Shown: one piece after another, positions 37,295-46,272 of the stretch | How positions within the stretch are numbered: the stretch's first letter is position 1 | Layout of the letters: every line of letters begins with the position of its first letter | From: Dokdonia pacifica | GTDB taxonomy: Bacteria > Bacteroidota > Bacteroidia > Flavobacteriales > Flavobacteriaceae | DNA length: 64,000 bases | Direction: 5' to 3' | NCBI RefSeq assembly: GCF_900188275.1 | Contig: NZ_FZNY01000003.1 | Coordinates: 372,001-436,000 of the forward strand | Notes under the pieces: generated by a model | What the model was told of the DNA's origin: nothing | Database searches by the model: none | Seen by the model: only the letters and a program-made list of their open reading frames with translations | Made by a program: the position numbers and the translations under genes

Positions 37295-37615
37295 TTAATT
37301 TCTTTGTATAAAGTCAGTAGTGTTGGGACCTTTTAGATCTTCTTTCCAAGAATTTTCCAAAAGTTTATAAAATATGTAACAACTTAAAATTCCAAAAGGA
37401 AGTAATATGATGCCTAATAACATTTCATCAATAGACTCTACAAATCCTGGTGAAAATTGTTCTATTACTATGCCTAGAATAATACCAAATAAAAAGGTGC
37501 CAACGTAGTATGTAATAATTCCTAAAATAGCAAATCCCCATTTGCTCTTATTGTGCTCTTCTGCTAATTTGTAAAAGTATTTACCTATCCAGTAGAGTAA
37601 TAGTATTCCTAACAT
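37295..37615 (-). CDS. Small membrane protein
   Basis: A 106-residue protein with three hydrophobic segments (LGILLLYWIGKYFYKL, WGFAILGIITYYVGTFLFGIILGIVI, LLGIILLPFGILSCYIFYKLL). Not recognised. It lies downstream of the DUF418 gene on the same strand, about 40 bases away, and may be cotranscribed with it. Confidence 0.7.
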   Translation of the reverse strand: MLGILLLYWIGKYFYKLAEEHNKSKWGFAILGIITYYVGTFLFGIILGIVIEQFSPGFVESIDEMLLGIILLPFGILSCYIFYKLLENSWKEDLKGPNTTDFIQRN

Positions 37616-37656
37616 ATTTTTATTTTTAAGATCGTTTTTAAATGTTGTTATGTGTT

Positions 37657-38874
37657 TTAAGTGGTCTTCTTTTTTATCGTAAAAATTTTAAAGAAAGTAA
37701 GACTTCGCCATAACCATTCTAGCGGTCCGTATTTAAAGTATTGTAACCAGATTTTACTAATCCAAGCTTGTATTACAATAAGTGCAATGGCTATTATAAA
37801 AGTATAAGTATTAGATAGTTCACCTATAAAACCTAATCCCCAGCCATAGAGTAGTAGCGTACCCAATATGCTTTGCATCACATAATTGGTTAATGCCATT
37901 CTTCCATAAGGTGCCAACGTTGCCAACCATTTTTCTAGTTTACTTTTTCGATATAAGATTACAAAGAGTGCAAGATATATAAACGTCATCGCTACATTAT
38001 TTAAATCATATCCTGCAAGTCCAATCATTGCTAACCAATTGTCCATTCCAGCTTCAGGTCCCATGCTCATAAAAGCACCGGCTGTAATTCCAAGGGATAC
38101 GACAAACAAAACAAGCGACCAGATGAGTACTTTTTTGGTGAATTTTTTGCTTTCGCGAAAGCGTGTAAAGAAACCTGAGCGTCCTACATATAAACCTATA
38201 AGGAAGAAACCAAATGTAAAATACCCACGCCCAAAGACGCCATATTGGAAATTCATTTTATCCAAATGACCTTCCCAACTATTGGTGGCAAATACGTCTC
38301 CAATAGTTCCACTTTTTAAAATATTGTAATAGTCGGCTACATGCGCACTTTCCATATCCATAGGATTTACATCTAAGAACAGGTGTTCTCCTTGTGTAAG
38401 GAAAAATACAATGTATCTCCCAAGTCCCAGAAATAAAAGTGCCGCAATACCCAATACCCATTTGTTATTGATCTTATAAAATGGAATAAGAAAGATTCCG
38501 AGCATAGCATAAATGGTGAGGATATCACCTCTGTAGAATAGGCTGTGTACATACCCGATAGCTAGAAGTAATAATAATCTCCATAGGAATCTAATCCCAA
38601 AGGCTTTGCCTTTTTTGGCACCATTATCCATTTGGATAAAGAAACTAAGTCCAAATAAAAAGGAAAATAGTGCAAGAAACTTTCCTCGCATCATAATGCC
38701 TATAAACCCATCTATGATTTGATCTGATACTCCAATACTCACTGCTTCAGAGTGACCTGGTGGAGGTGCTGCGCCCAAATATTGCTCTACCATATGGCAG
38801 ATTAATATTCCTGCAAGTGCAAACCCACGAAGGGCATCTATAATTTCAATTCTGGGTAATTTTGAAGATGACAT
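37657..38874 (-). CDS. DUF418 family membrane protein
   Basis: A 405-residue protein with about ten transmembrane segments. The opening RIEIIDALRGFALAGILICH matches the heparan-alpha-glucosaminide N-acetyltransferase-like DUF1624 domain. The C-terminal DUF418 domain contains GRMALTNYVMQS and ends in LWRSLTFF, as in members such as YeiB. Members are proposed acyltransferase-like transporters; substrate unknown. A palindrome copy lies at 38149-38165 in frame FRES. Confidence 0.9.
   Translation of the reverse strand: MSSSKLPRIEIIDALRGFALAGILICHMVEQYLGAAPPPGHSEAVSIGVSDQIIDGFIGIMMRGKFLALFSFLFGLSFFIQMDNGAKKGKAFGIRFLWRLLLLLAIGYVHSLFYRGDILTIYAMLGIFLIPFYKINNKWVLGIAALLFLGLGRYIVFFLTQGEHLFLDVNPMDMESAHVADYYNILKSGTIGDVFATNSWEGHLDKMNFQYGVFGRGYFTFGFFLIGLYVGRSGFFTRFRESKKFTKKVLIWSLVLFVVSLGITAGAFMSMGPEAGMDNWLAMIGLAGYDLNNVAMTFIYLALFVILYRKSKLEKWLATLAPYGRMALTNYVMQSILGTLLLYGWGLGFIGELSNTYTFIIAIALIVIQAWISKIWLQYFKYGPLEWLWRSLTFFKIFTIKKKTT
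38149..38165. repeat. Dispersed palindrome, inside CDS
   Basis: GCTTTCGCGAAAGCGTG within the DUF418 gene; on the coding strand it encodes TRFRES. Confidence 0.85.
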
Positions 38875-39081
38875 ATTGATTGGATTGATTGATGTTATTT
38901 ATGTCTTTTTTCGCTCCTTCCTATCGGTAGACGGGTTCACGAAAAGCAATTCTGAACGCTATCATATTGCTGTTTATCATACAACTATCATAGCGCTTCC
39001 TAAATGTAGTAAAAGAAAATGAACCTTAAAGAGAAGTGGTTGTTTTTATTAGAGTTATGGACGTTTCGGTTATGATTGGTT

Positions 39082-39777
39082 TTATTCATCATAAGGATCC
39101 ATTAGATTGTTAGGGTGATGACCTTCTTTTCTTTCTTTATCTAATTGTTCTGGATTAATAAATGTGACTATCTCATTAGAAACAATTGTGTTATTATCTA
39201 TTTCCAATTTATAGCGAAGGGTTGTTTTGAAACTCCCTTTAAATATTGGTTGCACAAACTCCCAATATTCCTCTGAACCAAGAGTAATTGTGTGATAGCT
39301 ATTTCCACACGAACTGGATGGAAGATAGGTAATTTCAGTCCATAAACCTATCTTGGATTTGACTTCTGTTTTTATGTCGAGTCTGCTATCTTGAGCAGAT
39401 AAATCAATATTCTTGTTAGTTGTGTTGATTAAGTAAAGTGTGTGACCAATATTTTTTTTATACACTTTTTGAAGTTCATTTTCGCTTAGATAAAGTCCGA
39501 ATAATCCCTTGTCAAACTTTCCATTGTTGGGTTTGGCAATATTCTCTGAATGCGCTTCTCCATTTGATTTTTCAGCATTTTTATTACTGCTAAATGCGTA
39601 GCAATTTCCTCTTAGTTGGAAGTCAATATCTAAACTGTCTAAACTTTTTAGACTATCAAGATCAATCTTTGGTTTTCCATTATAAGCAATCTCTTTAGAG
39701 ATATTTACTTTTTTTTGACATTGAGAAAAACAAATCAACCCAACTATTATTAAAGTAAATTTTATTATTTTTTTCAA
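39082..39777 (-). CDS. Hypothetical lipoprotein
   Basis: A 231-residue protein. The N-terminus MKKIIKFTLIIVGLICFSQC is a lipoprotein-like signal with Cys20. The mature domain is beta-rich (RYKLEIDNNTIVSNEIVTF near the end) and unrecognised. It lies alone between structured intergenic sequences, in the same strand run as the sirtuin and 40879 genes (see the cassette-like finding). Confidence 0.65.
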   Translation of the reverse strand: MKKIIKFTLIIVGLICFSQCQKKVNISKEIAYNGKPKIDLDSLKSLDSLDIDFQLRGNCYAFSSNKNAEKSNGEAHSENIAKPNNGKFDKGLFGLYLSENELQKVYKKNIGHTLYLINTTNKNIDLSAQDSRLDIKTEVKSKIGLWTEITYLPSSSCGNSYHTITLGSEEYWEFVQPIFKGSFKTTLRYKLEIDNNTIVSNEIVTFINPEQLDKERKEGHHPNNLMDPYDE

Positions 39778-39781
39778 AGCG

Positions 39782-39850
39782 TTTGTTTTAATGTTGCATA
39801 ACGATTCGTGTATAGTTTCGTAGCTATCCCGAAAGGTAGCTATGAACTAT
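39782..39850. repeat. Hairpin-forming intergenic sequence, possible attC-like site
   Basis: A stem of TAGTTTCGTAGCTATCC and AGGTAGCTATGAACTA with a CGAA loop (39813-39849), preceded by GCATAACGATTCGTG. It overlaps the 3' end of the sirtuin gene. Long imperfect hairpins with TAACG/GTTA ends at gene junctions resemble integron cassette recombination sites, but no integrase is present, so the call is tentative. Confidence 0.4.
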
Positions 39851-40668
39851 GCACCTTTTTCTATTTGTTCTTTTATTATAGGAAGTATATCACTACTTTT
39901 TTCTCTTACTATTATGGCTCTTTTCTTATCTTTTAGTAGTTCCGTAAAATGGTTGTCCTCAATATTCATATCAACCACATATCCACCATATTTTAAAGTT
40001 GTACGAGCAATTTCTATAGGTAAATTTGTTGCTCCCGATGTACCAACTATAAATAGTACTCCACTATTTTTAGCTACTTTCAAAGAACTAAATTTCTTAT
40101 TAGTTTTTTCATCATAATATTCGTCAAACCACAAAATATTTGGTCTTAACCAATTCCCACATTCAGGACATTTTAGATAATCAATTTCATCTTTTCTAAG
40201 TTCTTCTGTAATATCTTTTCCAGATAGATTGTTTGGAATAGGTAAGATCTCTTTGCAATCTATTGAGCATTTCACCTCTCTATAATTTCCGTGAACTTAA
40301 TAAATGTTTTTGTTTCCAGCTCTTCTATGAAGATTGTCAATATTTTGCGTTATCAAATGGAATCTATCGCCTAATATTTTTTCAAGGTCAGCAAGTATTT
40401 TATGACTTTCATTCGGTTTAGCATTTTCAATCATTTTTTTTCTAAACAAAGTGTATTGCCAAACTTCTTCTTGATTTTTTATAAAGTATTTATATGTTCC
40501 AAATTCTTCGGGTTTATGATACTTAGTTCCTTTAACCCATATTCCGTCCGATCCACGGTATGTTGGAATTCCACTGTCAGCAGAAATTCCAGCACCAGTT
40601 AGGAAAGTGAATTTATTTCGTTTCTCTTTTGATAATACTTCTTTTATTATGTCATTTAGTTGGTTCAT
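39847..40668 (-). pseudogene. Sirtuin (Sir2 family NAD-dependent deacylase) interrupted by an in-frame stop
   Basis: The coding frame runs from 40668 to 39847 without a frameshift, but a TAA at 40299-40297 interrupts it after codon 123. The first part has the NAD-binding motifs TGAGISADSGIPTYRGSDG and ITQNIDNLHRRAG; the second has the catalytic His in VHGN (codon 126), the zinc Cys pairs in CSIDC and CPECG, and GTSGATNLP. A single GAA to TAA change would restore IYEVHG, as in intact sirtuins. The full frame is about 273 codons, a normal sirtuin length. The truncated product lacks the catalytic His and zinc module and should be inactive. A sequencing error or stop readthrough cannot be excluded. 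The second piece could in principle start at GTG 40275. Confidence 0.85.
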
Positions 40669-40878
40669 TCAAATTACATAGAACGGACTTGTGTATGAAA
40701 TGTAGCGTATAAAAAGACACTAACATTTCGGATTAACACAGAGCCGAATTTTTATATTTTGTTTTAATTTCTCATTTTTTAAAAGCCAAATTAAAAATTT
40801 GGCGGACTTAGTAAAAATACACAAGCCTTTCGGTTAAGCACTTATTAGCTATTTTTTATACACCGTGTTGGCATTTCG
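40669..40878. repeat. Structured intergenic sequence between sirtuin and 40879 gene
   Basis: Holds a nested set of inverted repeats: CTTGTGTAT with ATACACAAG, and GCCAAATT-AAA-AATTTGGC (40785-40803). It ends in TATACACCGTGTTGGCATT, a motif I associate with the flanks of accessory gene cassettes in Bacteroidota. The inverse AATGCCAAC occurs at about 41291. Confidence 0.4.
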
Positions 40879-41298
40879 TTATTTCACTAATAAATCAAAT
40901 ACTATCATTTCATCATCTTTTACAGAATAAAATAATTTATATGACCCAATGTTAAAATCTTTTAAATCAAATAAATAGAAGTTGTCTCCTAAAGAAAATT
41001 TTAAATTCATAGATTCGGCGCCACACCCACCTTGTCTACTACAATTTACCATTAATTCATATTGGCTTTTTTTCCAAATCATAATGTCTGTAGTTTTAGG
41101 TAATAATGTAGATGAAATTTTCAATTTTTTGTTTTGATTTTTATGGACTACAAATTCCTTTTTATCAGAATTCATCACAGACTTAATATCGTCAATTGAT
41201 ATTGTAAATATGTTTTCCATCTGACTCATACTAAAGAGTGTGAATAGAATAGTGACAAAAAAGATTAGTTTTAGGTAATTTCTCATAATGAATGCCAA
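40879..41298 (-). CDS. Hypothetical exported protein
   Basis: A 139-residue protein with an N-terminal hydrophobic segment (LKLIFFVTILFTLFSM) acting as signal or anchor. The mature region holds two Cys in VNCSRQGGCGAES, possibly a disulphide. No family recognised. Flanked on both sides by GTTGGCATT-type sequences in inverted orientation. Confidence 0.6.
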   Translation of the reverse strand: MAFIMRNYLKLIFFVTILFTLFSMSQMENIFTISIDDIKSVMNSDKKEFVVHKNQNKKLKISSTLLPKTTDIMIWKKSQYELMVNCSRQGGCGAESMNLKFSLGDNFYLFDLKDFNIGSYKLFYSVKDDEMIVFDLLVK

Positions 41299-41763
41299 CT
41301 AGTTTATATCATTACCATACGTTATTTCTATTGTATAGCGTCACTTACAAAGCTACAGTAAATTTTAATAGATAGTGATGTAGTGTATTGTTTATGAGTA
41401 TGTTTTAAGTGTAGATTAGAAATTGTAAAGGATTCTAACCATTATAAACGATTAGGGTGTATAGTAAATATATAGGATAGGCATGCTATTTTATTACAGG
41501 TTTCTATACCCATGGTAAAACTTGCTGGGAATGTTTTCGCGCAAGCGGAATTTTTAAAAATCATATAGATATCTATCTATGATTTGCAGTAACAGTTTTA
41601 TACTATAGATATTTGTCGTCATTCTGAACTTGTTTCAGAATCGCAGTATATGTGTACATATCGGTTTATAGTGTGAACCTGAAACGAGTTCAGGTTGACG
41701 TATGATTTCAGCATATGAATAGAAGTATAATAAAAAATAGATGTCTACTCACAGGCTTTTTTA

Positions 41764-41798
41764 CAAAAAAAAGCCATTTCATAATGAAACGGCTTTTA
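41764..41798 (-). terminator. Terminator in the relic flank
   Basis: AAAAGCCGTTTCAT and ATGAAATGGCTTTTTT (minus strand) form a hairpin with a T tract. It corresponds to the terminator at 45116-45146. Confidence 0.8.
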
Positions 41799-42045
41799 AG
41801 TTTTTAGTAGGATCACTACGTAAAAACATGTTTATATTTCTAAAAAAATACAAACGGGGGAATATATAGTGTATCGCATTACATAAAACTAGATTTGAAG
41901 GGGTCATCTCATAAAAACAACAAACAAAAAACGATAACACTATGTTTATTTATATGATCATTTATATTTAAAATCAATATCGTTTCGTCTTATCAAAACT
42001 ATAAGTATTATCCCTTCTGTGCAATACGTAGTGTCACTACTATTT

Positions 42046-42061
42046 TACGTAGTAATACGTA
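42046..42061 (-). promoter_or_regulatory. TACGTATTACTACGTA dyad in relic flank
   Basis: On the minus strand the sequence is TACGTATTACTACGTA, identical to the site upstream of the 45321-46103 gene. It now controls nothing obvious. Confidence 0.5.
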
Positions 42062-42318
42062 TAAACGCTACAATATGATTAAATGATTTTAGCTAGGGTG
42101 GTGGTATTGACTATGTTTGATAGTCTCTTATGAATTTTTTTGAGCTTTTTTCCTGATATCTTGTAATGACTATAGTTGATGCGTAGTTCTAGTTTTAATA
42201 ACAGGCAATTAGTTGTTTAATGCTCCTATATATAATTGAATTACAAGACTACCATTATAATAGTTAGATCATAGCACATAGAATATAGACACCCATGCAC
42301 CGACTTTTCCGTAAAAAA

Positions 42319-42346
42319 TAAAACCATTCCGTTACGAAATGGTTTT
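42319..42346 (-). terminator. Terminator of the S41 peptidase gene
   Basis: AAAACCATTTCG pairs with CGGAATGGTTTT on the minus strand and is followed by ATTTTTTAC, 60 bases past the stop of the 42406-43788 gene. Confidence 0.75.
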
Positions 42347-42405
42347 ATAGTTCAGCTATTGTGGTGCTTTTGTGTGTTCAAGTTAGCTGAATAATCGTAT
42401 GAATT

Positions 42406-43788
42406 CTACTTTTTCTGTAGTGCTTTTTTAAGGTTTTCTTGAAACATAGGAAGATCTGGTGAATTATCTGCAGTTGCAAGTGCGACTGCTTTCTTATAAT
42501 TTTTTATAGACTCTTCATAGTTGCCAAGTGTCATTAATCCTTCTGCATAACTATCAAATCCATTGGCTGATTCAGGATGTAACACGGTATTTGCTTTAAA
42601 TATACAAACAGCAATTTTTGGTTTTTTATGCTCCATCATATATTGATAGCCTAAGGCATTTATTTCCCAATCTTGAATCATTCCTTTTTCCTCACAGTCT
42701 TTTAGGACAGCTAAAATTTCTTTTTCAGAATTTGTAGGATCATAGGTTTCTAATTTTGATAGAAGATGAGCGAATGTATTGGTGTATTGTTCTTTTATTT
42801 TTTCTCTGTATTGATCGGCTGCTTTTTTAGCTAATTCATGGGTTTTTGTAAAGGATTCCTCAGGAGTTACTTTAATTTCAGGAATGACTCCTACACCTTC
42901 CCAGTTTGTTTTTGTAATGGGATTAATGGCTTTACCCGTAGGAATAAAAACGCTTAAAGATTCATTAATAGGTCTAGTGCCTCCCGGGTTTGCTCCGCCT
43001 CCTGTCGTTTGCCCTACGAGGGTTGCACGCTTTTGTGTTTGCATGTTGTATGAAAACTCTTCAGCTCCTGAAAATGTTCTACCACTAGTAATTACAAATA
43101 GAGGAATATCAATCATTTTTGCGCCATCTACTTCATCTAGTGTGTAAAAATCTATTGTTTTGTCTTCTTCTCTAAAGTATAAACTATTTAAGTGAACACC
43201 ACCTTTGAAAAAATAGCTGCATAGGTATTGTACCATTTCTGGATCTCCACCACCATTTTTACTTAGATCTATAATAACAGCATCTGTATTTGAGATTAAT
43301 TTCATGTAAGCATCTGCAATGGGTTTTCCTTGTTGGAAATACGTGAAGCCTCTTAAATCTATATAGCCTATATTTCCTTCTAATACTTTTACAGTATTAA
43401 AACCTGCATTGTATTCTTTTTTTCTTTTGAGGCTGTACAATTTTTCTTCAATGATTCGTTCGGGTGTCATCACGGGAGCTTCATATGGAGGTTGATTCAT
43501 AATCCTCATATGTTTGTCATTATTGATTGATTGTACAGATTCTGTAAGTGCTTTAGCAAAGCTCTCATTCGTTTTGAATGGATCAAAATGACCTGCTTTC
43601 AATTGCTTTTTTATATGTGCTTCGGTGTCTTTTGCTATATCAGGGAATACATACAAGTCATTCATGAGTGTAGAAAGGGTATTAATAACCTCTTCTTTGT
43701 ACGTATTACTTAGGTCTTGTGAATAGGTAGTTGTATGATATAAGGATACTATGAATAGGAGAAAAAGGTATTTTCGAATGATTGACAT
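42406..43788 (-). CDS. S41 family peptidase (C-terminal processing/IRBP type) with TPR-like C-terminus
   Basis: A 460-residue secreted protein with signal peptide ending TTYS. Residues about 130-320 form a tail-specific protease domain: GNIGYIDLRGF, VIIDLSKNGGGDPEMVQYL, and the nucleophile segment TSGRTFSGAEEF with the serine. A later GQTTGGGANPGG loop matches S41 proteases of the IRBP-like group. The C-terminal 130 residues are TPR-like (GNYEESIKNYKKAVALA). Probably a periplasmic peptidase; substrate unknown. Confidence 0.9.
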   Translation of the reverse strand: MSIIRKYLFLLFIVSLYHTTTYSQDLSNTYKEEVINTLSTLMNDLYVFPDIAKDTEAHIKKQLKAGHFDPFKTNESFAKALTESVQSINNDKHMRIMNQPPYEAPVMTPERIIEEKLYSLKRKKEYNAGFNTVKVLEGNIGYIDLRGFTYFQQGKPIADAYMKLISNTDAVIIDLSKNGGGDPEMVQYLCSYFFKGGVHLNSLYFREEDKTIDFYTLDEVDGAKMIDIPLFVITSGRTFSGAEEFSYNMQTQKRATLVGQTTGGGANPGGTRPINESLSVFIPTGKAINPITKTNWEGVGVIPEIKVTPEESFTKTHELAKKAADQYREKIKEQYTNTFAHLLSKLETYDPTNSEKEILAVLKDCEEKGMIQDWEINALGYQYMMEHKKPKIAVCIFKANTVLHPESANGFDSYAEGLMTLGNYEESIKNYKKAVALATADNSPDLPMFQENLKKALQKK

Positions 43789-43871
43789 TGTTCTGTTTTT
43801 TTACGTAAAATTAAAGAAGCGTGTCTTTAAAAAATTGTAAAAAAGTAAACCTTAAAGTGAGTACTCCTAAA

Positions 43872-44744
43872 TTAGGCTACAATAGGATCGTATTGATGGG
43901 TAAATCGTTTTGAAATATTAAGATTGGTAATTTCGATCAGGTTTGATTTCTGAGCAAAAAACTTAAAAGGAGTTGTTTTAAAAATGGCATAGAAGTCCTT
44001 AATAAAATGCGCTTGATCATAAAAACCTGCTTCTAAACCAATTTTAGTGAGATTTATATCAGGAAATTCTTTTCTAAGTTGAAGGATTCTATTCATGCGC
44101 CATATTTGCGACACCTTTTTGGGAGATAGGCCTACTTTGTTTATAAAATGTTTGTGTAAGGTAACTTTACTTACATTAAATTCTTCAAATAATTCACTGA
44201 TTCTAATGCTTCCGTGTCTAAACATAATAAAGTTCAGTTGTGCTCTTAAGGTCTCATCAATAAACATCGTTTTTGATAATAAGAGGTCTGTAAATTCATT
44301 AATCAGTTGTTCTTGTATGATGGCTTTGCTTTCGGTAGCAATTTTTTGAATAAGTATATGAGATGTTTTTTCTAGTGTAAAAATATTTTCTAACGCTATA
44401 ATACTGTCATTAAAATCTATAAGCGGATTTTTAATAAGATTGGCAAACGCAAAAGGTTTAAACCGAACGCCTGTAATATTTATGGCATTGTTTGATTTAA
44501 AACTTAATACGGTGTTTGTTTGTCCTATAAAATAAGCACCTGGTTTTAGAGGTATCCACTTGGTTTGCGTATTGCATCTTACCATACAGAATGAGTCAAT
44601 AAAGACAATGTTAAACGTACAGGTAGGTAGAAACATTTCTAATGGGTCTTTTGTGAATTGCTCATCAGAAAAAACATGCCAATAGCTTTCCACGTGATGT
44701 GAAAATAAATGATCTGGCAATGTTTCTCTGTATTTTATATTCAT
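43872..44744 (-). CDS. AraC family transcriptional regulator
   Basis: A 290-residue regulator. The N-terminal domain (YRETLPDHLFSHHVESYWHV, RFKPFAFANLI) is of the DUF6597 type often paired with AraC domains. The C-terminal two-HTH domain ends LTKIGLEAGFYDQAHFIKDF and TTPFKFF. The upstream position relative to the S41 peptidase gene (same strand, about 80 bases) suggests it may regulate it; this is inference. Confidence 0.88.
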   Translation of the reverse strand: MNIKYRETLPDHLFSHHVESYWHVFSDEQFTKDPLEMFLPTCTFNIVFIDSFCMVRCNTQTKWIPLKPGAYFIGQTNTVLSFKSNNAINITGVRFKPFAFANLIKNPLIDFNDSIIALENIFTLEKTSHILIQKIATESKAIIQEQLINEFTDLLLSKTMFIDETLRAQLNFIMFRHGSIRISELFEEFNVSKVTLHKHFINKVGLSPKKVSQIWRMNRILQLRKEFPDINLTKIGLEAGFYDQAHFIKDFYAIFKTTPFKFFAQKSNLIEITNLNISKRFTHQYDPIVA

Positions 44745-45320
44745 TTAGAAAAAATCAGGCTCTAATAATCGGAGTTGTGCTTTAGTTTTTATGTTGCATA
44801 TTGATTACTAAAAATACGATTTTTCATTTGTAAAATCATTAGCAACGTTAGTTTGTACAGGTTACCACAATTTTTGTTCCAATTTTAGGATTTAATTCCT
44901 TTTTATAGGTTGAATATTTAGTCCATTTTCAAGTATAGTATCATCATTGGTTGCTTCTTGTAGTATAAACATTAACCGTTTTATACTATAAAGATATTTT
45001 GTCGTCATTCTGAACTTGTTTTAGAATCGCAGTATATGTATTCATATCTGTTTATAGTGTGAACCTGAAACAAGTTCAGGTTGACGTATGATTTCAGCAT
45101 ATGATACAGGAGTATAAAAAAGCCATTTCTTAATGAAATGGCTTTTGGTTTTTAGTAGGACCACTACTCAAAACATGTTTATATTTTTAAAAATATAAAA
45201 CGGGGGGAATATAGTGTTAAGCATAACATATGAAGTTAGACTTGGGAATCATCGCATAACAAATAACAACGAATACAAAAACGATAAACACTATTTTTTT
45301 ATATTGATTGTAACTACTAA
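44745..45320. repeat. Intergenic region with dispersed repeats and duplicated 3' flank
   Basis: No gene. Bases about 44980-45310 match 41600-41960. Contained are the GTCATTCTGAACTTGTTT/AACCTGAAACAAGTTCAGGT repeats, a terminator at 45116-45146 and a GGGGGGAATATAGTGTTA tract between the terminator and the stop of the 45321 gene. Confidence 0.75.
45116..45146 (-). terminator. Terminator of the 45321-46103 gene
   Basis: On the minus strand AAAAGCCATTTCATT and AAGAAATGGCTTTTTT pair and end in T residues; it lies about 175 bases past the stop codon. Confidence 0.82.
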
Positions 45321-46103
45321 TTAATAGATTGCATAGGCCGATATGTATCCTAAACCACCAGAGCCAAAATTTACAGAGAAAATATTTTCTGGACCAGTAG
45401 ATCCTCCTGTAAGACCTGCCCAAAGATGAACACTATGTGTTCCGGGTTGTAGAAATTTAAACGCTGTTGCAGTGATATAGTAGTATCCAAAAGAAGCATC
45501 ATCATCAGTAGCATTAGAAAAACTTTCAGATTGTGTTCCAAGAATTCCTAGAGCATTATCATGATCATCACCATTATTATCGTTATCACCGCCCGTGCCA
45601 AATCTTAAAAATGCCTCTACTCGTTTGGCTCTACCACCATTTGTAGGAAAACCATTATCGTTATAATTTCTAACTTCATAACTTAATGAATAAGTAAAAA
45701 TGACTAATGCAGGCCTGGTTAATGTAAAAGTTGCATCTGTTAATTCTTCATATCTTGGTTGAGCATTAGGTCCTGTTCGAATATTATTATAGGATAGTCC
45801 TGAATCATCTATGACAGGTTGGGATATAGATACTAATTCTTCTGCTCCCGCAGGTAAATCAAGTACAACCAAATCTCCATTTGTGTCTACATGTACAGGA
45901 TAAGTGTCTGTTCCTCCTAAATTATTAGCATTATTTGTGCTATTAAGTCCATCTATACGTATAGTAGACGCATCACCTGCTATATGTAAATCTGCTTGTG
46001 GATCGGTAGTTCCAATGCCTACTTGTGCATATCCTATTTGAATAGAAAATACTATAAAAAGAATTGCTTTTGTAACAAAATTTGATTGGGGTCTAGATTT
46101 CAT
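45321..46103 (-). CDS. Secreted surface protein of the QVGIGTTDP type
   Basis: A 260-residue exported protein: signal peptide ending IQIGYA, then QVGIGTTDPQADLHIAGD, the N-terminal motif seen on many Bacteroidota surface or fibre-like proteins. The C-terminal part (KFLQPGTHSVHLWAGLTGGS) is a beta-sandwich-like domain of about 170 residues reminiscent of C1q/TNF-like heads. No enzymatic motif. It carries the TACGT dyad 76 bases upstream. The relic at 41.6-42.1 kb appears to be the flanks of a lost paralogue. Confidence 0.72.
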   Translation of the reverse strand: MKSRPQSNFVTKAILFIVFSIQIGYAQVGIGTTDPQADLHIAGDASTIRIDGLNSTNNANNLGGTDTYPVHVDTNGDLVVLDLPAGAEELVSISQPVIDDSGLSYNNIRTGPNAQPRYEELTDATFTLTRPALVIFTYSLSYEVRNYNDNGFPTNGGRAKRVEAFLRFGTGGDNDNNGDDHDNALGILGTQSESFSNATDDDASFGYYYITATAFKFLQPGTHSVHLWAGLTGGSTGPENIFSVNFGSGGLGYISAYAIY

Positions 46104-46178
46104 TATATGAGTTAGTTTTGTTATGTCAAAACTATTATGAATATCCCTTGAAATAAATACGTAGTATTACTATTATTT

Positions 46179-46194
46179 TACGTAGTAATACGTA
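46179..46194 (-). promoter_or_regulatory. Putative regulator site TACGTATTACTACGTA
   Basis: In the orientation of the 45321-46103 gene the sequence reads TACGTATTACTACGTA, followed after about 10 bases by TAGTAATACTACGTA, a second half-box. The same arrangement occurs before the astacin gene at 16327. Confidence 0.55.
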
Positions 46195-46216
46195 TTTCCT
46201 TTGATTTGTAAAAATA

Positions 46217-46252
46217 ATATAGAGCTATTTATACTATAAATAGCTCTATATT
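46217..46252 (-). terminator. Hairpin/terminator after the 46273-47814 gene
   Basis: AATATAGAGCTATTTAT and ATAAATAGCTCTATATT form a long AT-rich stem 20 bases past the stop codon. On the minus strand it is followed by ATTTTTACAAATC, a weak T tract. Confidence 0.65.
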
Positions 46253-46272
46253 GAATGTTGTCTGTGGATACC

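Larger units (their letters stand above)
41299..42405. repeat. 1.1 kb intergenic region with relic flanks of a lost gene
   Basis: No ORF. Bases about 41600-41960 match 44980-45310, the sequence downstream of the 45321-46103 gene, including the same dispersed repeats, the same terminator and the GTTTTTAGTAGGA...GGGGGAATATA tract. Immediately after, 41995-42070 matches 46125-46200, the upstream region of that gene with its TACGT dyad. The coding sequence between them is missing. Other parts: a degraded palindrome at 41533-41547 and a terminator at 42319-42346. Confidence 0.75.

Noticed and set aside
39847-40275. A separate gene encoding the second half of the sirtuin
   Set aside because: It continues the same reading frame after a single stop codon and starts only at a GTG inside the conserved core; treated as part of one broken gene.
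41530-41810. CRISPR-like repeats
   Set aside because: The repeated units are two inverted dispersed repeats and a terminator, not regularly spaced identical repeats with unique spacers.
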